A stretch of DNA of 64,000 bases from Gorsachius magnificus (GCA_034008185.1 CM067084.1:13287385-13351384); one strand, 5' to 3'; positions 42,138 to 52,671 are shown, numbered from the stretch's first letter. The notes: generated by a model from the letters alone, not told the origin. A program made the numbers and translations.

Positions 42138-44122
42138 TTACAGATGAGAATAATAGATTAGCACAAGCCTTCAGGGATGAAATCAGGGTGGCTCATAACT
42201 GAATCAGTCAGAGCCAAGAGGGTTCAAAGCATCAAAATGGTACACGGCATCAAAAACAGCTCTAGAAATGAGGGAGACACAGAAAAGTTGGAAGCCGGGA
42301 AGCAAAGCACATAGAAGATGGGCAGAACACAAGCTAACAGATACCTCCATCGTCCCAGAAAGCTCTAGAAATTCTCCCAAGCCATCTCTGACCCTCTAGC
42401 AAGTACCTTCCAAAATCCAGGCAAGAAAAGTGGTCCCAGGTGACGGAAGAAATACAAACCATGCCCCTGCCTTCAAAAGGGGAGGAAAGAGCTACTGCGG
42501 GGACCCTTGTGCTATGAAAATCCAAGCTGCTCCCCAGTAAGGAAGGACCTGACAGGCCTGAGACTGGAACGGAGAGCAACAGGGCATGGCCGCAGAAGAG
42601 ACACGGCCAAATTCGTGGTGGGATGCGTGCCGGGAGGGCTGTGCGCAGGATGCACCTCGCTTCTGGGCTGGTGCAGGCAAGGGGAGGCTCCAGGAGAGAG
42701 CAATACGAGATTTAGAAAACATGATCTGAAGGAAGTTTTTCTAAGGGGGGGGCGGGGAAAGACCAAGAGGCCCATGTCAGTCTTCAAGCAGATTACAAGG
42801 CTGCTAGAAGAAGGGCAGCAATCCGCCGCATCTCCCACAGCCAAGACAAGACGCAATCCCCTTCCTACACTGGGGAAAGCAGGGGAGGCTGTTACACTTA
42901 GGAAAGATAAGCACCTACGTCATCCTAGAAAGTCAGAGCTCTCATCACATCAGAGCACCAACCCCTGGAAAAGAGGGCTCCTGCCTTTCTGACAACACCC
43001 GGCATTCGCTGCCAGCCCCGGGAGGCCACTTTTCTCCCCGGAGACATGAAAACTCCCTTTCCCGTGCTCCCCGAGGCGCGCCTGCAGGCGTGCCCAACAG
43101 CAAAAGCAGCGGAAGGTTTGTGGGAGCCCTGAGGGGCTGTGAAACCTCCTTCACTGGAGGCTTAGAGGGAGGCTGCCCATCACCCCACGATGGCAGCCGG
43201 CCAAGCCACGCACCCTGGCGGCGCGAGGACAAAGAGCGAAGTTAAGACCCTCTCCAAAACTTGACTTCTGCTCGGCGATGGAGCCCAGCCTGCGTTTCTC
43301 CCGAGCTGAGACAACTCCCCTCTCTTGCCTCTTCCCTCCAGAGGCTGGATGAGCACTGGGCCAAGCTGGCGGCGAGCTGGGAAAAGATCACCCCGACAGT
43401 GGTACCGAAACACCGAAAACGCGGGGATGGGCTGTTGCGCCCTGTGCCCAAGTCCTCCTGGGGAGGGAACGGCTGAGGAGAGCAGGGGTGAGCAGGGGCG
43501 GCTGGAAGCAGGGCCGGGTCCAACGCCAGGCTGCCCGCGGGTCCTCGCTCCCGCTGCAGCAGCTCTCTCGGCAGAAGGCATCGACCTCCGTATTTCGGCA
43601 AACACATAAAAACCACAACGGTTCAGAAAAAAAAAAAAAAGTCACGTTTTCCCACCGTGAGCGCACGCCCAGCCCGTGCTGACCGGCTGCGGGGGGAGCC
43701 GGCCCCCAGCTGAGGGATCCCCAGCTCCCCGCTCCGGGGGCGAGACACCCCCCCCGGTGCAAGGGGTGGCTCCACCGGCACCCCCCGCCAGGCGCCACGC
43801 GTGGGACAGCCACGCCGGGGGCACGCCCTGCCCTGCCCTTCCTCGTTCCCGTGGCTCTGTGCCCACGGCCGCGTTCGCCGGCCTCCAGAGAGGGGTGCGC
43901 GGGGCTTCCCGCGTGATGCGACATCCTGACGCTCTCGCCTTCTACGGCAGCGTCCGGGCGCGCTGGGTGCGCAGCACCGTGCTGCCCCACGCGTGGGGGA
44001 ACCACACCCCGTCCCGTCCCGCCCTCCCCCCCCACGGCCCCAGCGACCCCGGCGGGGGAAAGAGGTCACAGGGCCGCCCACCCCCATGCCGTGACGTCCG
44101 TGGGAACAGAATGCTCCCCCTC

Positions 44123-44130
44123 TGACGTCA
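44123..44130. promoter_or_regulatory. NOCT: Full cAMP-response element (CRE) palindrome
   Basis: TGACGTCA, a perfect CRE, lies about 119 bp upstream of the TATA-like box and 193 bp before the start codon. A second, imperfect site, TGACGTCC, is at 44092-44099. Work on Xenopus retinal nocturnin showed control by phosphorylated CREB, so CREs in this position fit the known regulation of the gene. Binding here is inferred. Confidence 0.75.
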
Positions 44131-44241
44131 CCAGTGGAAAACCTCCACCGGGCGAGACCACTCCACGGCGGCGGGGGTGGACGGGTAGGGGTGGGGGGGA
44201 TGCGCGGCCGCGCCGGGGGGGGGGGGGGGCGCCGCCGCCTC

Positions 44242-44247
44242 TATAAG
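44242..44247 (+). promoter_or_regulatory. NOCT: TATA-like box of NOCT
   Basis: CTATAAGCG sits just after a 15-G run and a GCCGCCGCC stretch. It would place transcription start near 44,270, leaving a 5' UTR of about 50 nt before ATG 44323. The start site is inferred from spacing only. Confidence 0.55.
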
Positions 44248-44322
44248 CGCCGCCGCGGGGCAGGCGCGGGAGCCGCCGCTCGGTCCCGTTGCCGGTCCAG
44301 CCCCGCCCGCCCCGCCGGGAGC

Positions 44323-44493
44323 ATGTACCAGGGCCCCGCGCGCTGCCTGTGCTCGGCGCTGCCCGCCCCCCCCCCCCCCCGGCCTGCCGCCGCGGCCCCT
44401 CGGCCCCGCCGCCCCGCGGGCGGCAGCAGCAGCAGCGGCGGGCAGCCCGCCCGCCCCGGGGGCGCCGCCCCGCGCGGGGGTCCGGGGGGGGGG
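44323..44493 (+). CDS. NOCT: NOCT exon 1 coding part: N-terminal (mitochondrial-type) leader; 3' end uncertain
   Basis: ATG 44323 has a purine at -3 and opens with MYQGPARCLCSAL, which resembles the mammalian nocturnin N-terminus (MYQSPRRLCSAL in mouse, from memory). The following peptide is rich in Pro, Ala, Gly and Arg with almost no acidic residues, as expected of a mitochondrial leader. Exon 2 requires exon 1 to end one base into a codon. In the frame as written, no strong GT donor near the expected length meets this. The choice of 44493 (GGGG before GTGGGG) needs a one-base correction in the 15-C run at 44366-44380. Other candidates are 44479 (GTCCGG, correct phase, poor consensus) and 44596 (GTGCGT, correct phase). 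The frame as written runs open to a TAA at 44932. The start is fairly sure; the end is not. Confidence 0.6.
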
Positions 44494-45846
44494 GTGGGGG
44501 GCGGCCGCAGGCGCCGGGCGGGAGGCTCCCCGGCGCTCGCTCCGGTTAACCGGGCGGCCGAGGGGACAGCAGCACCGGGGGCCGCCCCGCAGCAGCGTGC
44601 GTGGCCGCTCCCTCGCCCGCCGGCCGCCCTCCCTCCCGCGGCGCCCCCGAAACGGGACCGAGCCGCGGCTTTTGGTGGCTGCGGGCCCGCGCTGCAGGGG
44701 GGCTTCGGCGAGGGCTGGGCGCCAGGGCTGGCTGCTGGGAGCGAGCCCGCACCCCCCAGGGGAACTCCTCGGCGTCCGGGCGGGTCAGAGCCCCCCTCCC
44801 GCCGGCGGCAGCCGAGCCCCGCTCCTCCAGCGCCGCGCGGGGGGCACCCGGCTCGCAGCGGGGATTTTTCGACCAAGAGGCAGCGTGCGGGAGAACCCCG
44901 GCGTACCCCGGGCAGGCAGAGGCGGCAGTGCTAAGCCGTCAGGTTCCCGCTTGCCTGCGCCGTAGGTATCGATGGTGATTCCCCGGTCTTCGTTCCCAAA
45001 ATGAGACTTGGAAAGTGTTGGAGGCCCCGCGTGTCCTCGGGTGCGCGCTGTGCCCAGCACCCATGTGCGGACACCGCTGACAGCTCAGCCTGCCCCGCAC
45101 CCCCTGCCCTGCGCTGGCTGACCTGCGGCGAGGCGCCCGGCGGTGAGGCAACCACCGGGCCGCTGCGGCTCAGACAGAGCCCTAAGCCACCCCTGTCAAC
45201 GAGCAGCTTGGCTGTGGCTGAAAATGCCGGGACAGCGGCCACCTCTGCTCCAGGCTGCTGCTGGTGGGAGCGGTGGTCTGTCCGGCAGCCCTTGTGCCAT
45301 AGCGGAGGCTGTGTTACTTACCCGGCGTGCAGGAGATCCGCTTGTCCCTGTCATCCTCAGCTGGGGTGAAGTGTGTTCATTCCCTGTTGGTGCTGTTACA
45401 GGAGGGGTCTACAAGCCAGGCTGGGGCAGGGTGCTTCCATTCCTCCTGTCAAAGCCAGGCCAGGAGCTACAGGGAAGAGGAGCATATGTGTCTGCGAGCT
45501 GGCAGAGTCGAGCTCGTGATTAGAGCACTCATGAGAAAAAGGGTTTCCAAGTACTTGTGCCAAGCGCCCATTCTTTGTATTACTCGGGGCAGGATTTGAG
45601 GTTCCCTCCCCTTTCTGGTGTTGCCTGTTGACTAGGCAGCACCTCCCTTGCTGTGATGAGCTCCCTGAGGGCGTGAGGGTCCTGGTTCCCCGGTGCTTAA
45701 GACTGGCCTAGGTGCCAAAATTGGGACTCCAAGCAGCAGCAGCAGCCGCTGTTTTGATTGAATGCAAGTGGCCCAGGGCTGCAATCCCCTTGCTGGCCCA
45801 AACAAGGCTATACATGTAGTATGATACCCTGTAGCATAGGATTTGT

Positions 45847-45852
45847 CACGTG
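45847..45852. promoter_or_regulatory. NOCT: Canonical E-box in NOCT intron 1
   Basis: CACGTG within GTCACGTGGG, about 1.5 kb downstream of the start codon. This flank context is favoured by bHLH factors such as USF and CLOCK:BMAL1. About 16 CACGTG sites are expected by chance in 64 kb, so location in a rhythmic gene is the only reason for interest. Confidence 0.35.
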
Positions 45853-48800
45853 GGGATGGCGTCTGCCAAGTTTCTCCTAGAATCGGGGCTGCAGGGAGGG
45901 TACCTCTGGCTGTTGCCAGCCTCCTGGCCTGCGGAGGCTGATGCAACCACAGACCTGGCTGCAGGTGTGGTGGAGCTGCTCACCTGGCAGTGAAATCCCT
46001 GCAGGGAACAAAGTGGGGGCTCTCTGCCAAAAGCAGTGCTGGGAGGTCAGAGATGAAAGGAGGGCAACCAGAATGCTGTTCACCTTACCCAAAAGGTAAG
46101 GGCTCTGGCTCTGATGCCCCTCTGCAGCCCCCTGGGCTGCCTGTATGCTGCAGCCCTCATCTTCGAAGCAAAAGCCTTAAAATAAAGTCCATGGCTGCTG
46201 GCTGCCTGAGGTCCCAGAAGCACATCTCTTCTGTGCTACTGCTGGATGACACAAGAAACCTTGAACTTTGCACCCTGATCTTCTGAAGCTTAATGAGCAG
46301 TTTAAATTCTTCCTCTGCCCTTACTGTGATGAGGCCCCACCCTTGCTGAGAGGAAGGCTTTTTATTTTAAGTACCTTGAATAGTAACTGCTGAGCTGGCG
46401 TTCCCTATTGCAACGTCACACCAAGAGAATTGCTTCCACGTTCACCATCCGCAGCTAAAGTGCAAGCTCGGGAGTCTGCTTGTTCCCCTGCATACACCAG
46501 CACCACGGCGTCACAGCGCCAGCAGCAGATGTTATCCCAGCAAGTTACAGGTCATTTAACTTGGGCTGTAAGGATCTCAGAATGGTTACTCGTGCTTGCC
46601 TCGCTGCCACGGACATGTTAAGCACTGCAAAGATAACAAATGGATTTTTGTCTTTGGAGTTCCAGTGTTCAGGTTGCTGGTCTGGCTTCGGTTCTGCAGA
46701 GTGATTCAGTCCATGCTGTGATGGTTTCAGTGCTTTGGGGACAAAGAACTTGTGCAGCTCATCAGTCATCTTAAGCTGGAGTCTTCCTGTGGGCTCCCAA
46801 GCCACCTACAGAAGGCCTGAAAGCATTTGGTTTACAGCCCAGGCCCTCTTTCACTCGGCCTTCCCTGGGCTTTCTAAAGAAGACAGAAGCTCTTTTCCCT
46901 TCCTGAGGCATTACTGGCTTTAAAAGCTGTCAGATCTGTGCTGTGGCTGGGCTGTAGCACATCCCATGGTGGTTGGGCTATGCCTGCCTCCCTGTAAAGA
47001 GCTGGATGCCCTGTGACCCCAGGGAGGATGGGATTCAGACAGTGCTCTGGCTTTGTTTGCAGCTTGGCAGGTGCATGACTGAACTTAGGACTTCATCCTG
47101 CTGTAAGAGCTGTAGGCTGCTCGGAGCTTTAGGGTAAACTTTTGGCTCCAGATGCATTGCACCTAGCTTGTCCCTCCCTCTGACTCAGGTCAAGTGGTGA
47201 GCAGCCAAGGCTCTTGCTAATGGCTTCTTGGAGCAGAGTAACTCCCCGTTATTCCTTTGGAGAGCGCTGCATGAGCTGTGTTCATCCACAGCTTGGCAGG
47301 GACTGTGCAGAAGGCACTGCCTCCGTATGGGTGTCCCACTGCCCTGCCAGTGCTGTGCTGGGAGGGCAAGGCAGGGCTGTGCGGGGCACAGGGCTTGTGG
47401 CTGTACTCAGCTGCTGATGGCATCCCTGAGGTAGCAGAAAACACTGTATTTCTATCCAGTTGCAGCAATTAACTGTGGGTTGTACCTACCCCAAAAATAG
47501 GCAAGGAGCTCCCTTTCATTAAAAGCTCTCTTGATTTCTTTGACTTTCTGCATGGCTGCCTGGCAGTGTCGTCAGCTGGACCCTCCTGTAGCCAGTACAG
47601 AGCATGCTTTTGTTCCTGCTCCCCATCCCCTCGCAGCCTTGTCAGGGTCCTGCTTAGGGATTTCATGTTCAGGCCTGCTTCCCTCACTGTTAAATGGCAT
47701 TTCTTCAGCACCACTTGGCTTCTTGACAGGAGTTGTAAACTGACAGAAAGTGAAATGCTTTAGATGCTGTTCCCCAGAAAGACATCCACGCTTGTGAGCC
47801 CAAGCTCACATCTTGCTTTGAGGAGCTCCTGGTACTTTAAAGTTTAACTAAAAGGATGAAGATGGAGGTGGGGAGAGACTTCCTATATCCAATTTAAATT
47901 CCCAATTTACGACTTTCCTAGAACCATTCAGGGGCAGTATTCCACTGGCTTACACATACAAAACATACATTAAAGCAAGAACTTTTTTACTGTCTTTTAA
48001 AAGTACCCATTTTCCTAAAGACAAGGGCATGAGGCTTCTGCTGCAGGGTCTTTTGTTGCTCTTTCACTCCTTCTAAGTATGTTTATTGAACTGTTAGGGC
48101 TTCCATCTTCCTGCCTTCCCCTCCAGCCAGGTCTGTCACTATTGTATGTCTGTCACCAGCTCTTACAATTAGTAATGCTGTAGCTCGGGCTAGCAAAGGC
48201 TGAACATGCAAGCATGTTGGGTAGCAGCACAAATCTGCCACAAGATGCGAGCACGAGATGCCAAGTCTCTTCTGTTTTTAAAGAACTCAAAGGTACAAAT
48301 AAACTTACTTAAAAACTGCTGTGGGCCAACAGCAATGCAAAACTGGACTTCTCTTGCTCAAGATTACCTTTGCAAAATGCATTTGGAGTAAGTTGAGACA
48401 ACAATGAAACTGTCAGCCTTGCCTCTTGTGCAACTTGCTGTGGTGCAAACGCTGCACTTCCTTGCCTGTGTTTGCAGGTAAACCAAGCGTCCGAGCACGC
48501 TGCTTGGGCAGGGCGCCGAGCATGGAAAAGTGCAAACGCAGCCTCCTTTGGAGTACTCCCCCTGCGCTGCAGCCAGGGTGGCACTTCAGAGCAAAGCCCT
48601 CCTCCTGAGGAAGCGTTGGGAGATCCTGGGGCACACATGGCCGTGCCAAGGGCTTGCTGTGGAGATGCGTAGGGATGTCACGGACTCTGTGCAGGCTCCT
48701 CCACAGCTGCCCTGGATGCTCCTGCTGCCCTGGGTGTGTGCAGGAAGCAGGCCCCAGGGTGGTCCCTGCACAGCAGGGGCGAGGGCTGCTGCCTGACAGG

Positions 48801-48899
48801 GACTGCCCTGCTGAGGGAAGAGGGTGCAGCCACCTCCCCCAAGGGAGCCCCCACAGCAGCTGTGACCCTGCGTGGGACAGGGGGACCCCCCCTGCAGGA

Positions 48900-49578
48900 A
48901 GCACAGGGCTGGGGTGGGCTGACCTGGGGGTGCTGGTTGACAGCCGGCTGAGTATGAGCCAGCAGTGTGCCCAGTTGACCAACAGCATCCTGGCTTGTAT
49001 CTGGAGTGGTGTGGCCAGCAGGACCAGGGGAGTCATCCTCCCCCTGTACTGGGCACTGGTGAGGCCGCACCTCGAATACGGTGTTCAGTTTTGGGCCACT
49101 CACTACGGGAAGGACATTGAGGGGCTGGAGCATGTCCAGAGGAGAGCAGGGAAGCTGGTGAGGGGTCTGGAGCACAAGGCTGATGGGGAGCGGCTGAGGG
49201 AAGCAGGGTTGTTCAGCCTGGAGAAGAGGAGGCTGAGGGGAGACCTTATCGCCCTCTGCAACTGCCTGACAGGAGCGGGGAGCCGGGGGGGGGTCGGCCT
49301 CTTCTCCCTGGTAATGGGCAATGGGATGAGGGGAAATGGCCTCAAGTTGTGCCAGGGCAGGTTTAGGTTGGAAAAATTTATTCACGGAAAGGGCTGTCAA
49401 GCATTGGAATGGGCTGCCCAGGGAAGTGGTTGAGTCCCCATCCCTGGAGGTATTTAAAAGCTGGGCAGACGAGGTGCTTAGGGATATGGTTTAGTGGTGG
49501 GATGGCAGGGTTAGGTTAGCGGTTGGACTCCATGATCTGAAAGGCCTTTTCCAACCTTAACGGTTCTATGGTTCTGTG
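48900..49578 (+). mobile_element. CR1 LINE, 5'-truncated, sense orientation in NOCT intron 1
   Basis: From about 48,920 the plus strand reads [17 protein letters not shown], then [45 protein letters not shown] and [20 protein letters not shown], the C-terminal half of CR1 reverse transcriptase. The frame is unbroken for about 150 codons. It then shifts near 49,380, where the expected [19 protein letters not shown] segment continues in another frame. The 3' end closes with GGCCTTTTCCAACCTTAACGGTTCTATGGTTCTGTG. The 5' edge near 48,900 is approximate. This element is longer than the other CR1s in the window. Confidence 0.95.
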
Positions 49579-50457
49579 ACTGCTTGCGGGCGCTAACAGG
49601 GAGAGCTGGGGGGCAGCTGCTTGCCTGCGGGACATGTGCCTAAGGTGGCTGAAGGAGCAGGAGGGGTCGCCGGGGCCTGGGGAGGACGGCAGGACCACAG
49701 GCCGTGCTGGAAGCTGCCGAGCTGGGGCACAGCCCGAAGGAGCGAGGAGCCGAGGGGAGAGGAGGGAGAGGGGAATGAGCGCAGGGGCACGGAGGGGCGC
49801 TGGGGAGGCCCCCTTCTCTGCTCCGCACCCCAAGGTCCACGCCAGCAGACGTATCTGGCCGCTCCACGTGTATGAAAACATTGCTGCTTTGGGGGCAAAC
49901 GAAGCTGCGATCGGAGACTCCTATTAAATATTAACCTGAGGGAACGAGTCGCTCTGCTTGCCGCTCTGCGGGCAGGAGGCCCCGGGGGCATCCCAGGCAG
50001 GCAGAGGGTACCGGGGCGGGCAGAGGGGCCATCCCTGTTAGAGACAGATACTGCACCTGAAATAAGGAGCAGGCAGTATTTGTCTACCTGCTGGGCACTC
50101 CCCTCTGTGCAGAGGGAAAAAGTACGCTCTTCTGTTTGCTACAACACGTGCAGAAGTTAACCTTAGCCCTGCTGTTCTGGATGAAAGACTCCTTTCTTCC
50201 CTTAGAAGACAACTGCGTGATGTCTTAAACCAGGCCGTTTGCATGCTGCAGAGATTAGCAGCTCCTGACATTAAGCAGAACACAAGGAGACTGTGGGCAG
50301 AACTAACCCTGTCTCCACATCCTTCTTATCTCAGATTTGGGAACAGGCCCCAAACCACAAATGGCTGGCAGCATACCAAGGTTATCCATAAGGCACCCAA
50401 GTGGTGAAAAGAGCCACGGTGGGCATCTCGACACCATTTTTTTTTTTTCCTTTCCAG

Positions 50458-50727
50458 TGTGTTCCATGGGAAACAGCACCAGCCGGCTCTACAGTGCGCT
50501 TGCCAAGACGCTGAGCAGCAGTGCTGTGTCCCAGCACCAGGACTGCCTGGAGCAGCCGGACTCGGCACAGCTGGATCCTATAGACCCCAAGGATTTGCTG
50601 GAGGAATGTCAGATCGTTCTGCAGAAACGGCCACCCCGGTTTCAGAGGGACTTTGTGGACCTGAAGAAAAACGCTGCCAGTAACCACCGCCCCATTCGGG
50701 TCATGCAGTGGAACATCCTTGCCCAAG
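50458..50727 (+). CDS. NOCT: NOCT exon 2: start of the short isoform and linker to the catalytic domain
   Basis: Acceptor TTTCCAG ends at 50457 and donor GTAGGA begins at 50728. The first two bases complete a split codon, giving V-C-S-M-G as in mammalian nocturnin. The internal ATG at 50466 starts MGNSTSRLYSALAKTL, and translation from it gives a 365-residue protein, the same length as human NOCT counted from its internal Met. M-G-N-S-T-S fits the N-myristoylation consensus (Gly2, small residue at 6). Downstream the exon encodes the conserved stretches DPIDPKDLLEECQ and RPPRFQRDFVDLKK, and ends in RVMQWNILAQ, the first strand of the EEP fold. The last base, G, joins CT of exon 3 to give Ala. 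Identification is firm. Confidence 0.97.
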
Positions 50728-51835
50728 GTAGGAGCTGCCTCTAAGCTCAAGGTGTGACCTTGAGATCAAATGCAGCAATGAAAACTTTTAAAAGCAGATG
50801 TGGCTGCATAGCTAGGCGTGCCTGGGACTGGCAGAGCAAAGGGAGAGAGGTGAATTACACGAGGCACAACTGACTGAGGGCCGGGGGAGGAGATGCTCAG
50901 CACCTGAAATAGCAGCTTGCCTTCCCTTCCATAAGGAAGGAGACAAGGGCTCTCCTTGCAACCATGATGCCAAAGGTAGCTCTGAATGCTTGTCTTAACT
51001 GAACATAGTATATTCAAAAAGCTGTGACCCATCACTTTTAGGTAGTCGTTAGCCCCCAGAAAAGACTCATCCTTCCCCAAATTTCATTCTTTGTAAAGCT
51101 TCTCTACAGATTTTTTTAATTGGTTTATCAGTGAACTTTTCAGGGATTCAGATCTGTTATGGCAATTCTTAATTCTTAAAAATAATTTTATCTGTTTCTT
51201 TTTTTTTTCTCAGACCCCTAAAATCAAGGCTGTAAATGGCAGCTTATGCAACAGCCTCATCTTAAAATCTTTTGGGGTGGGAAATCCCCCCATGCAGGGA
51301 CTGCCTTAACATTCTGCAGCTAAGTCCCTCCTATCCCGCTGCATTTTTTCTTAGGCTTAAGCTGTGGCAGCCACATGTGGAAGCACCTGTCACAGCATAG
51401 TGACTTTGGGAGAGAGGGGAAAAAAAGTCTTTAACCTGTGTCTGTAATGGGAACATAATTTTTCTGGAGAGGCTTCAGCGTTTTGAGAAGGGGTTCTCGC
51501 ACCCACTGGCAAGCCTGGCACCCTTCTAAGTCTAAGGAGTCAAAGCAGCTGCTCCTGAAAAAACCCATCACCTGCACGTAAACTGATGTGCATGCATTTT
51601 ACAGAGAAAGCAAAGCGTTGCAAAAGCCTCTTGCCGCTTCCCATTGCAACCTCTTGCGCTGTGACAGCCCCTGCCTGCTCTCGTGCAGGGCTGCGAGCAG
51701 CTACCAGCTGCTGCGGGCTCCCGAGGGCCGAGCCTTGCCTCTGGCCTCTGCAAAACCTGGAGGAAGATGGCCGGTTTGAGCTATCCGTAATAATTTTTTT
51801 TTTTTTTCCTCCCTCCCTCTCCCTGTTTATTTCAG
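50728..51835 (+). other. NOCT: NOCT intron 2
   Basis: It runs from GTAGGAGCTG to a long pyrimidine tract ending TTTATTTCAG. Length is 1,108 nt. The exon 3 frame stays open for 84 codons back into the intron, to an ATG at 51586; I read this as chance, because the splice junction restores the family sequence exactly. No repeat or coding element was recognised inside. Confidence 0.9.
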
Positions 51836-52671
51836 CTCTTGGAGAAGGCAAAGACAATTTTGTTCAGTGCCCCATGGAAGCTCTGAAATGGGAAGAGAGG
51901 AAGTGCCTCATCCTGGAGGAAATCCTCGCATACAAGCCTGACATCTTGTGCCTGCAAGAAGTTGACCACTACTTTGACACCTTCGAGCCACTCCTCAGCC
52001 GACTCGGCTACCAGTGCACTTTCTTCCCAAAGCCGTGGTCCCCATGCCTAGATGTGGAGCAGAACAACGGGCCGGATGGCTGCGCCTTGTTTTTCCTCAA
52101 AGACCGCTTTGAGCTCATCAACAGTGCTAACATCCGGCTAACCGCCATGAAGCTGAAGACCAACCAAGTGGCCATAGCTCAGACACTGAAGTGCAATGAG
52201 ACTGGGAGACTGTTCTGCATTGCCGTCACTCACCTGAAAGCCCGTACTGGCTGGGAGAGGTTTCGGTCTGCGCAAGGCTGCGATCTTCTCCAGAACTTGA
52301 AGAGCATTACCCAAGGTGCGAAGATCCCTCTGATCATCTGCGGAGACTTCAACGCGGAGCCAACTGAGGAGGTCTACAGAGAATTTTCCAACTCCAGCCT
52401 CAACTTAAACAGTGCGTACAAGCTGCTGAGCCCTGACGGGCAGTCAGAGCCCCCATACACCACCTGGAAGATCCGGCCCTCAGGAGAGTGCCGGCACACG
52501 CTGGATTATATCTGGTATTCCCAGCATGCCTTGAATGTGAACTCAGCCCTGGGCTTGCTGACTGAAGAGCAAATTGGGCCCAACAGGCTGCCATCATTCA
52601 ATTACCCTTCTGATCACCTGTCTCTGGTGTGTGACTTTAGTTTTAATCAAGACCCTGACAGACTGCTGTAA
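51836..52671 (+). CDS. NOCT: NOCT exon 3: catalytic endonuclease/exonuclease/phosphatase domain and C-terminus
   Basis: Encodes almost the whole EEP domain of nocturnin. The family was first described as a poly(A) deadenylase; later work showed that it removes the 2'-phosphate of NADP(H) to give NAD(H). Catalytic and metal-binding residues are all present, numbered in the 365-residue form: Glu129 in CLQEVD (51958), His220 in THLKAR (52231), Asp258 and Asn260 in CGDFNAEP (52345, 52351) and His348 in YPSDHLSLVCDFSF (52615). Adding 66 gives human Glu195, His286, Asp324, Asn326 and His414. The stop TAA is at 52669. There is no frameshift, and no residue is missing compared with the human protein as I recall it, so this is an intact functional gene. 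The protein acts in mitochondria or cytoplasm, depending on which start is used. Confidence 0.98.

Larger units (their letters stand above)
25166..43180. other. Gene-poor sequence upstream of NOCT
   Basis: About 18 kb without a supportable exon. The longest open frames (196 codons on the minus strand at 36,847-37,437; 181 codons at 29,302-29,847; 171 codons at 26,095-26,610) have no conserved motif and fall in locally GC-rich, low-stop DNA. Several AT-rich intervals (around 28,060-28,230, 30,200-30,350 and 36,430-36,540) could be regulatory. From synteny this is expected to be the gene-sparse flank upstream of NOCT. Confidence 0.55.
43680..45060. promoter_or_regulatory. NOCT: CpG island covering the NOCT promoter and exon 1
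   Basis: CpG dinucleotides are frequent and G+C is very high throughout, in sharp contrast to the preceding 43 kb. It includes a CRE, a TATA-like box and the exon 1 start codon. It holds several long homopolymers: 15 G at 44215-44229, 15 C at 44366-44380 and 11 G at 44484-44494. These can form unusual structures and are risky for base-count accuracy. The edges are judged by eye. Confidence 0.88.
44494..50457 (+). other. NOCT: NOCT intron 1
   Basis: Non-coding sequence between exon 1 and the exon 2 acceptor. The acceptor is a T-rich tract ending in CTTTCCAG at 50457. The first part is still CpG island. The rest is moderately GC-rich, with an E-box at 45847 and one sense-oriented CR1 at 48.9-49.6 kb. 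A consensus-like 5' splice site, TAG followed by GTATCG, lies at 44965/44966 and could serve an alternative first exon. No further coding exon was recognised. Confidence 0.7.

Noticed and set aside
43388..44087. Long minus-strand open frames (215 and 154 codons) next to the NOCT promoter
   Set aside because: They lie in the CpG island, where stop codons are rare. Composition is Gly/Arg/Pro-rich without any recognisable protein; a divergent transcript is possible but not a supported protein.
44241..44876. 211-codon minus-strand open frame opposite NOCT exon 1
   Set aside because: Shadow of the GC-rich exon 1 region.
48678..49400. 240-codon minus-strand open frame in NOCT intron 1
   Set aside because: Antisense of the CR1 element and its flank; no gene-like sequence.
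51586..51835. In-frame extension of NOCT exon 3 with an upstream ATG
   Set aside because: The extension has no nocturnin-like sequence, while the splice at 51836 joins the conserved sequence exactly. It is intron.
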